Source of the DNA: an uncultured Campylobacter sp.
GTDB taxonomy: Bacteria > Campylobacterota > Campylobacteria > Campylobacterales > Campylobacteraceae
Assembly (NCBI RefSeq): GCF_938045595.1
Contig: NZ_CALIBB010000017.1
Span: 1-24,932 of the forward strand
Direction of reading: 5' to 3'
Length of the DNA stretch: 24,932 nucleotides
Below the pieces are notes generated by a model, which was not told the origin of the DNA, ran no database searches, and saw only the letters and a list, made by a program, of their open reading frames with translations. Below are positions 1 to 7,623 of the stretch, piece by piece (position 1 is the stretch's first letter; every line of letters starts with the position of its first letter). Both the position numbers and the translations under genes were made by a program.

Positions 1-417
1 TGCAATACCGGTAATCGCAGCGGCAAGGCGCTTGATCTGCTTAAACAAAAGGGCTTCAATATGCTTATGAACGCGCCTGGCGTGAAGCAGTACGACTACG
101 AGCTGTATAAGGTCGGCAGCATAAACGCGGAGGGGTTTTTAAAAATAGCAAATGAGCCGAACGTGCTGATCATCGACGCTAGGCAGAAGCAAGACTACGA
201 CGCGGGGCATATGAAGGGCGCGATAAATATTCCTGATGGCGAGCCTTTAGAAAACTATAAGGACGTGCTTGAGGCCAACAAAGACAAAAGGATAATCACG
301 CACTGCTACAGCGGCAACCGCAGCGCCAAGCTAGCCAAAGCCCTAAACGAGCGAGGATATGACGTCACAAATCTACTCGACGGCACGAAAGAGTATAATT
401 ACGAGCTGGTAAAATAA
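1..417 (+). CDS. Tandem rhodanese-domain sulfurtransferase, 5' end outside window
   Basis: Reading frame 1 is open from the first base, so the gene begins upstream; the ATG at 61 is internal. The first codons give C-N-T-G-N-R-S, the active-site loop (CxxGxRS) of a first rhodanese domain that is cut off by the window edge. A second full domain follows, with the DAR motif around 175-183, a GHMKGAINIP segment, and a second loop C-Y-S-G-N-R-S whose Cys codon is 304-306. Rhodaneses carry sulfur as a cysteine persulfide and pass it to thiophilic acceptors. Both domains keep the catalytic cysteine, so both may be active. Any signal peptide lies outside the window, so location is unknown. A weak 6-bp hairpin (419-435) follows the stop without a clear T-tract. 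The family is secure; the substrate is not. Confidence 0.85.
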   Translation, partial: CNTGNRSGKALDLLKQKGFNMLMNAPGVKQYDYELYKVGSINAEGFLKIANEPNVLIIDARQKQDYDAGHMKGAINIPDGEPLENYKDVLEANKDKRIITHCYSGNRSAKLAKALNERGYDVTNLLDGTKEYNYELVK

Positions 418-1028
418 ATCAAGATTGGCTCTTGAGGTAAAATTTTACGACCATTTTTTGTATTCGCCGCGTCTTTGTAATATGCAGCTTCGCGGCGCCG
501 ATAAGACAGATACCGCTAAATTTGAAATTATTTGCTCCGCCTGCTCATTTGGCGCCTACTTTGCATAAGATCTGCCTTCGATGCAGAGCATAAATTTTAA
601 ATTCTCCATACCGAGGCGATAATGGCGCTTGGAGGTTTAACTTCTTTTAGAGGAATTTTTGAAATTTAAATCATAAAGTTGTAACGGGAAAGCAAGTATT
701 TAGAGCTTAAAAATAGAATTTTACAAGCTAGCGCGAGTTTTGCGGGATGTAAAATTGAAACAGACTCTATAAAAGTTGCGTAAATTTTAAATGCAACCTA
801 ATCGCTTAAAAATTTTACTTCTGAAAATGGAATTTCGCGCTAGTGGTGCGTGCGTTTTAAATAGCCTCACCAATTTCGATAAAATTTGCACTTTAGGAGA
901 GGCAAGCAAAATCAAGACCGAATTCTAAAAGCAAATTAAGCCCGCAACGTATTTTTCTCGCTCCATCATTACAATGAAGCGAATTTTGCGCGGAAGTCAA
1001 ACGCACGAATTAAATTCTGCACGAAATT
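418..1028. other. Intergenic region, no gene recognised
   Basis: About 610 bases lie between the rhodanese stop and the 3' end of the convergent binding-protein gene. I see only very short open frames without good ribosome binding sites, and many AAATTT/TAAAATTTTA words as in the other intergenic DNA here. A small inverted repeat (TCAAGA / TCTTGA, 419-435) just after the rhodanese stop could be a weak terminator. I found no tRNA-like fold, transposase remnant or long repeat by eye. Confidence 0.5.
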
Positions 1029-1817
1029 TTATTCAACCAAGAATTCCTTCTTATCGATCGTGCCATGATAAAAAATCCCGAGCGTATCATCAAAGGTCTT
1101 ATCCAAAAATCCGTCTTTTTTTAGTCCCGCTAAAGATGTATTGATTAGCTCTAGCAGCGCATTATTGCCCTTCTGCACGGCGATTGCGTTGTAAGTTTGC
1201 TTACCTAGACCATCCAAAGCAACCTGCGTTTTATTATCGATGATTGCGTATGCGTGCAGGATTAGGTTATCATCGACATGCACGGCATTTTTCGCCCTTT
1301 TGAAAGCGCGGTAGCATTTAGCCGAGCTGGCGCAAAAGTTTAAATTCTTTCTAAAGCCCGCTTTGCGTAAGAAATTGTGAATAGGAGAGTGTTTGATGAC
1401 GAAAATCCTCTTTTTGCGCAGCTGATCGAAGCTCGTGACATTTTCGCCTTTTTTGGCTAGCACACCTACCTGCACCTTAAAATAAGGCTCCGAAAAATCT
1501 ACTTTTTTCGCTCGCGCGGGCGTCGGAGTAAAGGTCGCAATCACCATATCCGCTTCATTGCGCTGTAAAGCGCTAATGCGTCTTGAAGCCGTGATCGGGA
1601 TAAATTTTACCTTGCCAGGATTATCGCCGAAAATCTCCTTGCCGAGCTTCTCGCCAAGAGCAATCTCAAATCCCCTGTATTTGCCGTCTACGAGCGCACT
1701 AAACGGCGGCTGATCGTTATATACACCGATGCGAACGAGCCTATCTTTTTTGATCTGATCCAAAGAATTTGCAGATAGAAAACCAAGTAGCAGAGCCGCC
1801 AAAACAAATACTTTCAT
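1029..1817 (-). CDS. Amino-acid ABC transporter periplasmic substrate-binding protein (SBP family 3)
   Basis: The 262-residue product starts with a Sec signal peptide (MKVFVLAALLLGFLSANS, residues 1-18) and continues as a family 3 solute-binding protein. Supporting motifs are RIGVYNDQPPFSALVDGKYRGFEIAL near the N terminus, the hinge segment NEADMVIATFTPTPARAKKVDFSEPY (about residues 86-111) and the AVHVDDNLIL stretch. This is the layout of Campylobacter Peb1A-type aspartate/glutamate or cystine binders. The start is supported by AAAAGGGGAG placed 4 bases before the ATG. No permease or ATPase gene is adjacent, so the protein works with components encoded elsewhere or acts as an orphan binder. 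Two cysteines five residues apart (CASSAKC) could form a periplasmic disulfide, which is unusual for the family. The ligand cannot be told from sequence alone. Confidence 0.85.
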   Translation of the reverse strand: MKVFVLAALLLGFLSANSLDQIKKDRLVRIGVYNDQPPFSALVDGKYRGFEIALGEKLGKEIFGDNPGKVKFIPITASRRISALQRNEADMVIATFTPTPARAKKVDFSEPYFKVQVGVLAKKGENVTSFDQLRKKRIFVIKHSPIHNFLRKAGFRKNLNFCASSAKCYRAFKRAKNAVHVDDNLILHAYAIIDNKTQVALDGLGKQTYNAIAVQKGNNALLELINTSLAGLKKDGFLDKTFDDTLGIFYHGTIDKKEFLVE

Positions 1818-1847
1818 TTGCTCCCCTTTTAGTTGAAATAAGGCGCA

Positions 1848-1869
1848 ATTATAATAAAAAGAAATTATA
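1848..1869 (-). promoter_or_regulatory. Putative sigma-70 promoter (-10 elements) of the binding-protein gene
   Basis: On the minus strand there are two TATAAT hexamers, at 1853-1848 and 1869-1864, separated by a T-rich stretch. The nearer one lies about 30 bases before the ATG at 1817 and is preceded by TTTCTTTTTAT. This matches the Campylobacter pattern of a strong -10 with T-rich upstream DNA and no clear -35. Inferred from pattern only. Confidence 0.45.
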
Positions 1870-2228
1870 TCCAGCTAAAATTCTGCGATTTATGGCGCAT
1901 TTTCATCGAAATTTATGAAAAGACGAAATTTGCGAAGAAAATTTTATGCCCAATTTACAAACGAAATCTCATAAAAAACTTACACGAGCGAAATAAAAAG
2001 CTTTTAATTAAATTTATAAACAAGATTTTACAGATGAATTTCACGCTAGAAAACCTTAGCGAAATTTGCGATATTCTTAAAAGCAAACGGCGAAATTCTA
2101 CGCAGATTTAACGTCTAATTGCGAATTTAACTAAGGGGCGAAATTTAGCACTGCATCAATTATACAGAAGCCAAGCTCTTAAAATTTCGTAAAGACCAAG
2201 CCAAGATGAAACGTAGCGACCGATAAGC
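1870..2228. other. Intergenic region downstream of nifU, nothing recognised
   Basis: This stretch separates the nifU stop from the promoter of the binding-protein gene. It is AT-rich, with recurring GAAATTT words. A weak inverted repeat (CCGAT / ATCGG, about 2221-2238) at the nifU end may help end transcription. I see no convincing reading frame or RNA gene. Confidence 0.4.
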
Positions 2229-3230
2229 CTAGATCGGCATTACGCGGATGTTTGGGCTAAGGTTTTCTTGCAAGACGTTTTCTATCGCATACAGCGTACC
2301 GCTCGCACCGCTGGCGCAGCCGCTACAAGCGCCTAAGTAGCGGATGTAGATATCGGTTTTGCCATCGTCTGCGGGCCTGATGTCGATGACGTCGAGATTG
2401 CCGCCGTCCATCTGAAGCATCGGACGGATATCCTCATCAAGCACCCCTTCAACCGCTTTAAATTTACCGATCAAATTTAGCTGCTCAAAGCTCATCTCAG
2501 CTCCCGCTTTCGCGCTAGTAGCGGCACTCACGTTGGCTTGAGCTTGAAGCCTCTCTCGCTCCATCTCCTCTCTGGTTTGCTTTAAAATATCAACCAGATA
2601 ATAATCCTTCTCCTCGTGTCCGCCCGGGCGCACGCAGGATTTGCAAAACGCACCTGCTTTGGTGTATTGCGTGATCTCCTCGACCGTGTGAAGGTCGTTT
2701 AGGCGGATAACTTCTTTGATCGTGCCGAGGCTTACGCGCGCACAGTCGCACACGATGATCTCATCCTCAAAATGCGCGGGATCGACGCCCTTATAATTCG
2801 CTGCAGCCTGCTTGATGACATCATATGCCATGACCGAGCAGTGCATCTTTTGCGGTGGCACGGCAGGCTCATCGGGATTATCGCGCATCGCGTGCTCTAC
2901 GTCTAAATTTGTAATCTTTACCGCTTGATCGACGGTCTTGCCGATACAAAGCTCAGCCATCGTGTCCGAACTCGCAATCGCCGTGCCGCAGCCGAAGCTT
3001 TTAAATTTAGCGTCTAAAATTCTATCGGTTTTAGGATCTATTAGCCAATATAACCGCACCGCATCGCCGCAGCTCTCGGCGCCGAAGTCTGCGACCACTA
3101 GCTTACCACCTCTAGCCTTCGCCTCCTCCTCGGTGATCTCGCCCATATAGCGAGGATTATTCATGCGGTCCTGCACTTTTTGCGAGTATTGCTCCCAGAT
3201 AGAGCCGTTTATCAAACTATTTTTTGCCAT
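2229..3230 (-). CDS. nifU: NifU iron-sulfur cluster assembly scaffold
   Basis: This 333-residue protein has the full three-part NifU build. An N-terminal IscU-like scaffold carries Cys54 (ESCGD), Cys81 (GCGTA) and Cys131 (MHCSV). A central Bfd-like [2Fe-2S] ferredoxin domain carries Cys161, Cys163, Cys196 and Cys199 (CDC and CKSC). A C-terminal Nfu domain carries the C302-S-G-C305 pair. It receives sulfur from NifS and builds Fe-S clusters for transfer to apoproteins in the cytoplasm. In Campylobacter and Helicobacter the NifS/NifU pair is the housekeeping Fe-S system, not a nitrogen-fixation accessory. The gene lies 3 bases after the nifS stop, and its ribosome binding site (AAAGGA) sits inside the end of nifS, so the two are translationally linked. 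All ligand cysteines are present. Confidence 0.95.
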   Translation of the reverse strand: MAKNSLINGSIWEQYSQKVQDRMNNPRYMGEITEEEAKARGGKLVVADFGAESCGDAVRLYWLIDPKTDRILDAKFKSFGCGTAIASSDTMAELCIGKTVDQAVKITNLDVEHAMRDNPDEPAVPPQKMHCSVMAYDVIKQAAANYKGVDPAHFEDEIIVCDCARVSLGTIKEVIRLNDLHTVEEITQYTKAGAFCKSCVRPGGHEEKDYYLVDILKQTREEMERERLQAQANVSAATSAKAGAEMSFEQLNLIGKFKAVEGVLDEDIRPMLQMDGGNLDVIDIRPADDGKTDIYIRYLGACSGCASGASGTLYAIENVLQENLSPNIRVMPI

Positions 3231-3233
3231 TTT

Positions 3234-4433
3234 TTATCCTTTATTTTTCTCATAACCTTGCGGCGCATAAGCAAATGTGCTTGAAATCCCGCGCAGACGA
3301 GCGATAGCTTTGCCTATATGTTCGATCGCGTAATCGATCTCCGCCTCCGTCGTAAAGCGCGACAGCGAAAGCCTTAGCGCCGTATGCGCTAGCTCTTTAT
3401 CCGCGCCGATCGCTTCCATTATCGGGTTATTCTCAAGCGCCTCGCTCGCACACGCAGAGCCGGTAGAAGCGGCTATGCCCGCTTTATTCAGATCCCACAG
3501 CATCGCCTCCCCCTCGACGCCTTGGATCGAGGCGAGGATGGTATTTGGCACGCGAATGCTGCGATCGCCCACGACGCTTACGCTTGAAATTTGCAAAAGC
3601 GCATCCTCCAGCTTATCGCGCAGTCTGCTTACCTGAGTGCGCTCAAAATCCATAAATTTATTCGCTAGCTCCAAGGCTTTGCCGAGCCCCACGATGCCCG
3701 CTACGTTTAGCGTGCCGCTGCGGCGCCCGCCCATCTGCTCGCCGCCGTGAAGTAGGCTCGTAAGCGGCTTACTATCTTTTATGTAGAGTGCGCCGACGCC
3801 CTTTGGAGCGTGAAATTTATGCCCGGAAAGGCTCAAAAAATCCACATCCGCATCGCGCACGTTCACCTTTATCTTACCTATCGCTTGCACCGCGTCGGCA
3901 TGATATAGTGCGCCATGCTCGTGTGCGATTTGTGCGATTTTTTTTACGGGGAAGATAGTGCCGGTTTCGTTATTTGCCCACATCACGCTAACAAGCGCGG
4001 TTTTGTCGTCGATCTTTTCGCTAAGCTCGTCAAGATCGATTAGTCCATCTTTATCGACGCCCAAGCGAGTAATCTTTACGCCGCAAATTTTTTCTAGAAA
4101 AGCACAGGTCGCGCTGATTGCGGGGTGCTCGACGGAGCTTATGACGATATTATCCTTCTCGCCGGTTAGAATTTTATCGTAGTAAATTCCTTTTAAAACC
4201 CAGTTATTGCTCTCGGTCGCACAGCTCGTGATGACGATATCGTCCGCGTCCGCAGCGCCGAGTCCCGCATAGAGCCTATCCATCGCAGTTCTTAGCGCAG
4301 GGTGAGTCTCGCTGCCGAAGCTGTGAAGGGAGTTTGGGTTGCCGTATTTATCGCAAAAAAACGGCTTCATCTCCTCAAAAACTTCGGGATCGACCATCGT
4401 AGTGGCGTTATTATCCAAATAAACGCGCTGCAT
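3234..4433 (-). CDS. nifS: NifS/IscS-type cysteine desulfurase
   Basis: This 399-residue PLP enzyme converts cysteine to alanine and leaves a persulfide for NifU and other acceptors. The N terminus VYLDNNATT is typical. His103 (VEHP), Asp180 and Gln183 contact the cofactor, Lys206 in SLSGHKFH binds PLP, and Cys328 in STGSACAS is the catalytic thiol on a mobile loop. The ATG at 4433 is preceded by AAAGGAA. It is the first gene of a two-gene operon with nifU. It is the only cysteine desulfurase in the window, and DNA phosphorothioation needs such an enzyme (DndA, or IscS in E. coli). It is therefore a plausible sulfur source for the Dnd operon at 15237-20351, although its position marks it as the housekeeping copy. 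Confidence 0.95.
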   Translation of the reverse strand: MQRVYLDNNATTMVDPEVFEEMKPFFCDKYGNPNSLHSFGSETHPALRTAMDRLYAGLGAADADDIVITSCATESNNWVLKGIYYDKILTGEKDNIVISSVEHPAISATCAFLEKICGVKITRLGVDKDGLIDLDELSEKIDDKTALVSVMWANNETGTIFPVKKIAQIAHEHGALYHADAVQAIGKIKVNVRDADVDFLSLSGHKFHAPKGVGALYIKDSKPLTSLLHGGEQMGGRRSGTLNVAGIVGLGKALELANKFMDFERTQVSRLRDKLEDALLQISSVSVVGDRSIRVPNTILASIQGVEGEAMLWDLNKAGIAASTGSACASEALENNPIMEAIGADKELAHTALRLSLSRFTTEAEIDYAIEHIGKAIARLRGISSTFAYAPQGYEKNKG

Positions 4434-4451
4434 AAAATTCCTTTCTAAAAT

Positions 4452-4474
4452 TTGTCTGAAATTTAATCAGACAA
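4452..4474. promoter_or_regulatory. Perfect 8-bp inverted repeat in the nifS leader
   Basis: TTGTCTGA (4452-4459) and TCAGACAA (4467-4474) form a perfect inverted repeat around an AATTTAA centre, 18 bases before the nifS start. It could be an operator for a dimeric regulator or a leader hairpin. Possible -10 sequences (TATATT/TATTAT on the minus strand near 4500) lie upstream, so the repeat would fall in the transcribed leader or near the start site. The regulator is unknown. Confidence 0.4.
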
Positions 4475-4544
4475 TTTCGCTCTTTTATCAATTTCGCACG
4501 ATAATATAACATAATTGCTAAATTTTTCTTTAACGCTTACCTTT

Positions 4545-5129
4545 TTAAAAACCGAAAGTTTTCGGAGAATTTATTAGATCGAAAAATTCCTTGCGCGTGT
4601 CGTTTCGGCTGATAAAAAGCCCCCGCAGTGCCGACGTAGTCGTGGTCGAGTTGATCTTTTGCACGCCGCGCATCTCCATGCACATGTGCCGCGCCTGCAG
4701 CACCACGCCCACGCCGAGCGGATGGATTACCTCTTGGATTGCGCTTGCGATCTGCTCGGTAAGCTGCTCTTGGATCTGCAGCCTGCGCGCGAAAATATTT
4801 ACCATACGCGGAATTTTGCTAAGCCCCACGACCTTTTTATTCGGGATATACGCGACGTGCGCGCGCCCGATGATAGGCAGCAGATGGTGCTCGCAGAGGC
4901 TATAAAATTCTATATCTTTTATCAAAACCATCTCGTTGTTGCTGCTCTCAAACAGCGCGTCGTTTAAAATTTCTTTTGGGTCCAGCTCGTAGCCGCTAGT
5001 TAGAAACTCATAGGCTTTAGCTACGCGCTCGGGCGTCTTCGCAAGCCCGTCGCGCTTCGGATCCTCGCCTAAAATTTCAAGCATCTGCGACACGCAGTTT
5101 TCAAATTTTACTCGGCTCTTTTCGTCCAT
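4545..5129 (-). CDS. folE: GTP cyclohydrolase I
   Basis: FolE turns GTP into 7,8-dihydroneopterin triphosphate, the first step of tetrahydrofolate (and often queuosine) synthesis. With the start chosen here it is 194 residues. The zinc ligands are Cys79 and His82 in SLCEHHLLPIIGRAH and Cys150 in ARHMCMEMRGVQK; STTTTSALRG and the KTPERV segment are also typical. A longer frame from a TTG at 5138 is possible, but the AAGGAA ribosome binding site directly abuts that TTG and lies 9 bases before the ATG at 5129, so the ATG is preferred. The gene is transcribed away from the TonB receptor gene, from a shared upstream region. Confidence 0.95.
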   Translation of the reverse strand: MDEKSRVKFENCVSQMLEILGEDPKRDGLAKTPERVAKAYEFLTSGYELDPKEILNDALFESSNNEMVLIKDIEFYSLCEHHLLPIIGRAHVAYIPNKKVVGLSKIPRMVNIFARRLQIQEQLTEQIASAIQEVIHPLGVGVVLQARHMCMEMRGVQKINSTTTTSALRGLFISRNDTRKEFFDLINSPKTFGF

Positions 5130-5226
5130 TTTTAGCAATTCCTTAAAAATCGATGCGCGATATTACTCAAAAACGCCTTTTATAACGCTGATAAATTTTA
5201 AAATTCCGCGCGAAATTTTATCAATC

Positions 5227-5245
5227 TCATTATGTTAATGATAAT
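5227..5245 (+). promoter_or_regulatory. Fur-like operator with overlapping -10 of the TonB receptor gene
   Basis: TCATTA-TGT-TAATGA (5227-5241) is a perfect 15-bp inverted repeat that runs on into GATAAT. It resembles the GATAATGAT / ATCATTATC half sites of Fur boxes. It lies about 75 bases before the start of a TonB-dependent siderophore receptor, where iron control is expected, and GATAAT (5240-5245) could be the -10. Fur with iron would then block transcription. Match judged by eye. Confidence 0.6.
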
Positions 5246-5316
5246 ATATTTAAATTTAAGAAATTTTTGTTTAAAATCCGCCGTTTCGATAAGCTTTATC
5301 TACAAGGAGTTCGGTA

Positions 5317-7467
5317 ATGAAATTTAAGATGAGTTTTGGCGCGGCTTTGGCGCTTTTTTCCTTTGCTTGCGCCGAACAAAACGCCGCGGCAAGCTCCGCC
5401 TCGGGCGAAAACCTAGGCGATATCGAGGTCGTAGAATGGGCGAATAACGACGACGGTTACCGCGCCGTACGCAGTGAGATCGGCAAGACGACTAAGAGAA
5501 TTTTAGAAATTCCGCAAACCGTAAATGTCGTAACGCAGCAGCATCTAAAGGACAAAAAGCCAGAAACCTTAGCGGAATCGCTGCAAAACGTAAGCGGCAT
5601 AAGCTATGCAAATACGACGGGAAATATTTTCGATGCGATCATCAAGCGTGGCTTCGGCGAGGGTCGCGACGGCTCGATTATGCGCAACGGCGTGCCGGGC
5701 GCCGTGATGCACAATTTCAACAAAACCATTCAATCCGTCGAGGTTCTAAAAGGGCCCGCGAGCATGCTCTACGGTGCGCAGCAACCGGGCGGAGTCATAA
5801 ACATGGTAACCAAAAAGCCGCAGTATGAGTTTATAAATGAAATTTGGGGCGGGCTGGGCAATCGCAACTATTGGGACGCGGGATTTGATACTACAGGGCC
5901 GATCGCAGACAGCGGCTTTGCGTATAGATTTATATTCGATTACTACGCGAAGGATTATTGGCGAAATTTCGGCGGTATAAAAAACACGCTCTTTGCGCCG
6001 TCGCTTGCGTATCAAGGAGACGATTATTCGATAAGCTTAGGCTACACCCATAGCCGCTCTACCGATCCGGTGGATCGCGGCGCGTTTTTGGTGCCGAGTA
6101 CGGGTAAAATTTACGGTAGTGGCAAAGTCCGCTTCGACGAGCCGGTAAATAAACTACAAAGCAAGCTCGATACGGTTGATTTCGGCTTTGAGAAGGAATT
6201 TAACGAGGATTGGATATTAAAAGGCGCTTACGCTTTCTCGCGCAGCAAGCACGAATACGGCTACGTCCGTCCGAACAATCCATTTACGCCCCAAGGCCTT
6301 ACCGGCACGACGCGATCGTATAACTACTACGATAATTTCATACACCGCACGCACGCAGCAAGCGTCACGCTAAACGGCAAATTTGAAACGGGTCCGCTTA
6401 AGCACGACGTCCTTTTCGGCACGGATTACAAAAACTACTACAGATACCGCCCGGGCGCGCTAAAAGGCACCGCAGGGCGCATCAATATGCTTACCGGACA
6501 GACCGCTTCGGGCGCCGTCTTAACGAACGATAGAGAGCCAAAAATACAATATCAAAAACTAAGAACGATAGGACTTTACACGCAAGATAATATAAATTTA
6601 ACCGACGATTTGATACTTTCTTTGGGCGTGCGTAGGGAATTTTACGATCAAGTAGCCAAACAAAGCTGGCAAGGACCGAACAACACCGATCAGAAAAAGG
6701 CCGCTACGACCTATCAGGGCGGGCTTTTGTACCTGTTAAGCCCGCAGTGGTCGGTATATACTAACTACGCGCAAAGCTTCACGCCGCAGATGTCAATAGG
6801 CGAGGCGATAGGCGGCGATCTAAAGCCGGAGGAAGGCAAATCCGTGGAGCTCGGCACTAAATTTCAAAACGATCGAGTCACTGCGGGTGCGGCGGTGTTT
6901 AATATCGATAAAAGAAACATCCTGCGAACGGTAAATAATATAAGTGAGACGATCGGCAAGGCTCGCTCGCGAGGATTTGAACTCGATATAAACGGGCGCG
7001 TGACGCAGGGGCTTAGCATGTCGGCAAGCTACGCATACACCAAAACGAGGGTGCGCGAGGACGACGGCGCTTTTGCGGTGCTAATCGGCAAACCGCTGGA
7101 AGCGACGCCGAAGCACCAAGCAAGCCTATTTGCCAACTACGATTTCGCGCATCTAGGCGCAAAGGGGCTTAGGCTGGGCGGCGGCGCGCGATACTTCGGC
7201 TCTTGGTACACCTACTATATGCGCATGAACCTACCGAGCGTGCCCGCAGGAACGGCGTTTAAGCTGCCTCACGCCGTAGTTTATGACGCCTTCGTGAGCT
7301 ACGATACTAAAATTTCGGGCTATGATACGAATTTTTCGTTCAACGTCAAAAATTTGACCGACAAAAAATACTACACCTCATCCTCGACCGGCACGACTAC
7401 GAGCGTGATACCTATTCAAATGGGCTACGCGCGGCAGTTTATGTTTAACGTATCGGTAAAATTTTAG
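5317..7467 (+). CDS. TonB-dependent siderophore receptor (outer membrane)
   Basis: This 716-residue protein has a signal peptide (residues 1-19, ending FSFACA). The plug domain has the pattern IPQTVNVVTQQHLKDKKPETL, VSGISY and VEVLKGPASMLYGAQQPGGV (about residues 62-150). A long beta-barrel ends in ...QFMFNVSVKF, with the terminal Phe needed for outer membrane insertion. The layout fits the ferric siderophore receptor group (FhuA/FoxA/FpvA type) that brings in iron with TonB-ExbBD energy. A strong AAGGAG precedes the ATG. A Fur-like operator lies upstream and strong hairpins follow, so it is a single-gene unit. The gene sits between folE and tig, which I recall as neighbours in C. jejuni, suggesting insertion of an iron-uptake gene. 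The siderophore cannot be named from sequence. Confidence 0.9.
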   Translation: MKFKMSFGAALALFSFACAEQNAAASSASGENLGDIEVVEWANNDDGYRAVRSEIGKTTKRILEIPQTVNVVTQQHLKDKKPETLAESLQNVSGISYANTTGNIFDAIIKRGFGEGRDGSIMRNGVPGAVMHNFNKTIQSVEVLKGPASMLYGAQQPGGVINMVTKKPQYEFINEIWGGLGNRNYWDAGFDTTGPIADSGFAYRFIFDYYAKDYWRNFGGIKNTLFAPSLAYQGDDYSISLGYTHSRSTDPVDRGAFLVPSTGKIYGSGKVRFDEPVNKLQSKLDTVDFGFEKEFNEDWILKGAYAFSRSKHEYGYVRPNNPFTPQGLTGTTRSYNYYDNFIHRTHAASVTLNGKFETGPLKHDVLFGTDYKNYYRYRPGALKGTAGRINMLTGQTASGAVLTNDREPKIQYQKLRTIGLYTQDNINLTDDLILSLGVRREFYDQVAKQSWQGPNNTDQKKAATTYQGGLLYLLSPQWSVYTNYAQSFTPQMSIGEAIGGDLKPEEGKSVELGTKFQNDRVTAGAAVFNIDKRNILRTVNNISETIGKARSRGFELDINGRVTQGLSMSASYAYTKTRVREDDGAFAVLIGKPLEATPKHQASLFANYDFAHLGAKGLRLGGGARYFGSWYTYYMRMNLPSVPAGTAFKLPHAVVYDAFVSYDTKISGYDTNFSFNVKNLTDKKYYTSSSTGTTTSVIPIQMGYARQFMFNVSVKF

Positions 7468-7472
7468 CCTCA

Positions 7473-7510
7473 AGCCCGCTTTAAATTTCAAGGCGGGCTC
7501 TTAAAATTTT
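7473..7510 (+). terminator. Rho-independent terminator of the TonB receptor gene
   Basis: AGCCCGC (7473-7479) pairs with GCGGGCT (7493-7499). Three further pairs, one of them a G-T wobble, extend the stem around an AAATTTC loop. It starts 6 bases after the stop codon and is followed by CTTAAAATTTT. Confidence 0.75.
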
Positions 7511-7525
7511 AAAATTTAAAAGCCG

Positions 7526-7551
7526 CGAGCCGCTTAGGCTCGGCAAATTTT
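7526..7551 (+). terminator. Second terminator-like hairpin
   Basis: CGAGCC (7526-7531) and GGCTCG (7537-7542) form a 6-bp GC-rich stem around GCTTA, followed by GCAAATTTTA. It probably backs up the first terminator and isolates tig from the receptor gene. Confidence 0.5.
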
Positions 7552-7584
7552 AGGAATTTATACTTTAAATAAGAAATTTTTTGA

Positions 7585-7590
7585 TATATT
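7585..7590 (+). promoter_or_regulatory. Putative -10 element for the tig-clpP-def operon
   Basis: TATATT follows a T-run (AAATTTTTTGA), about 34 bases before the tig ATG. This is the usual Campylobacter arrangement, without a visible -35 box. Confidence 0.4.
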
Positions 7591-7623
7591 ACGAGCTATT
7601 TTTAAATTTTCTAAAGGAATTTT

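Noticed and set aside
61..63. ATG at 61 as start of the rhodanese gene
   Set aside because: The same frame is open to base 1 and encodes a CxxGxRS loop, so the gene starts outside the window.
418..1028. Short open frames and possible small RNA in the left intergenic region
   Set aside because: Frames are about 15 codons long, with no good ribosome binding site, and I see no stable GC-rich fold.
4591..4967. Two overlapping plus-strand frames opposite folE
   Set aside because: They are antisense to folE, whose zinc ligands and motifs are complete. Their translations are Cys-, Ala- and His-rich shadows.
5130..5138. Upstream TTG start for folE
   Set aside because: The AAGGAA ribosome binding site directly abuts this TTG, leaving no spacing, but is well placed for the ATG at 5129.
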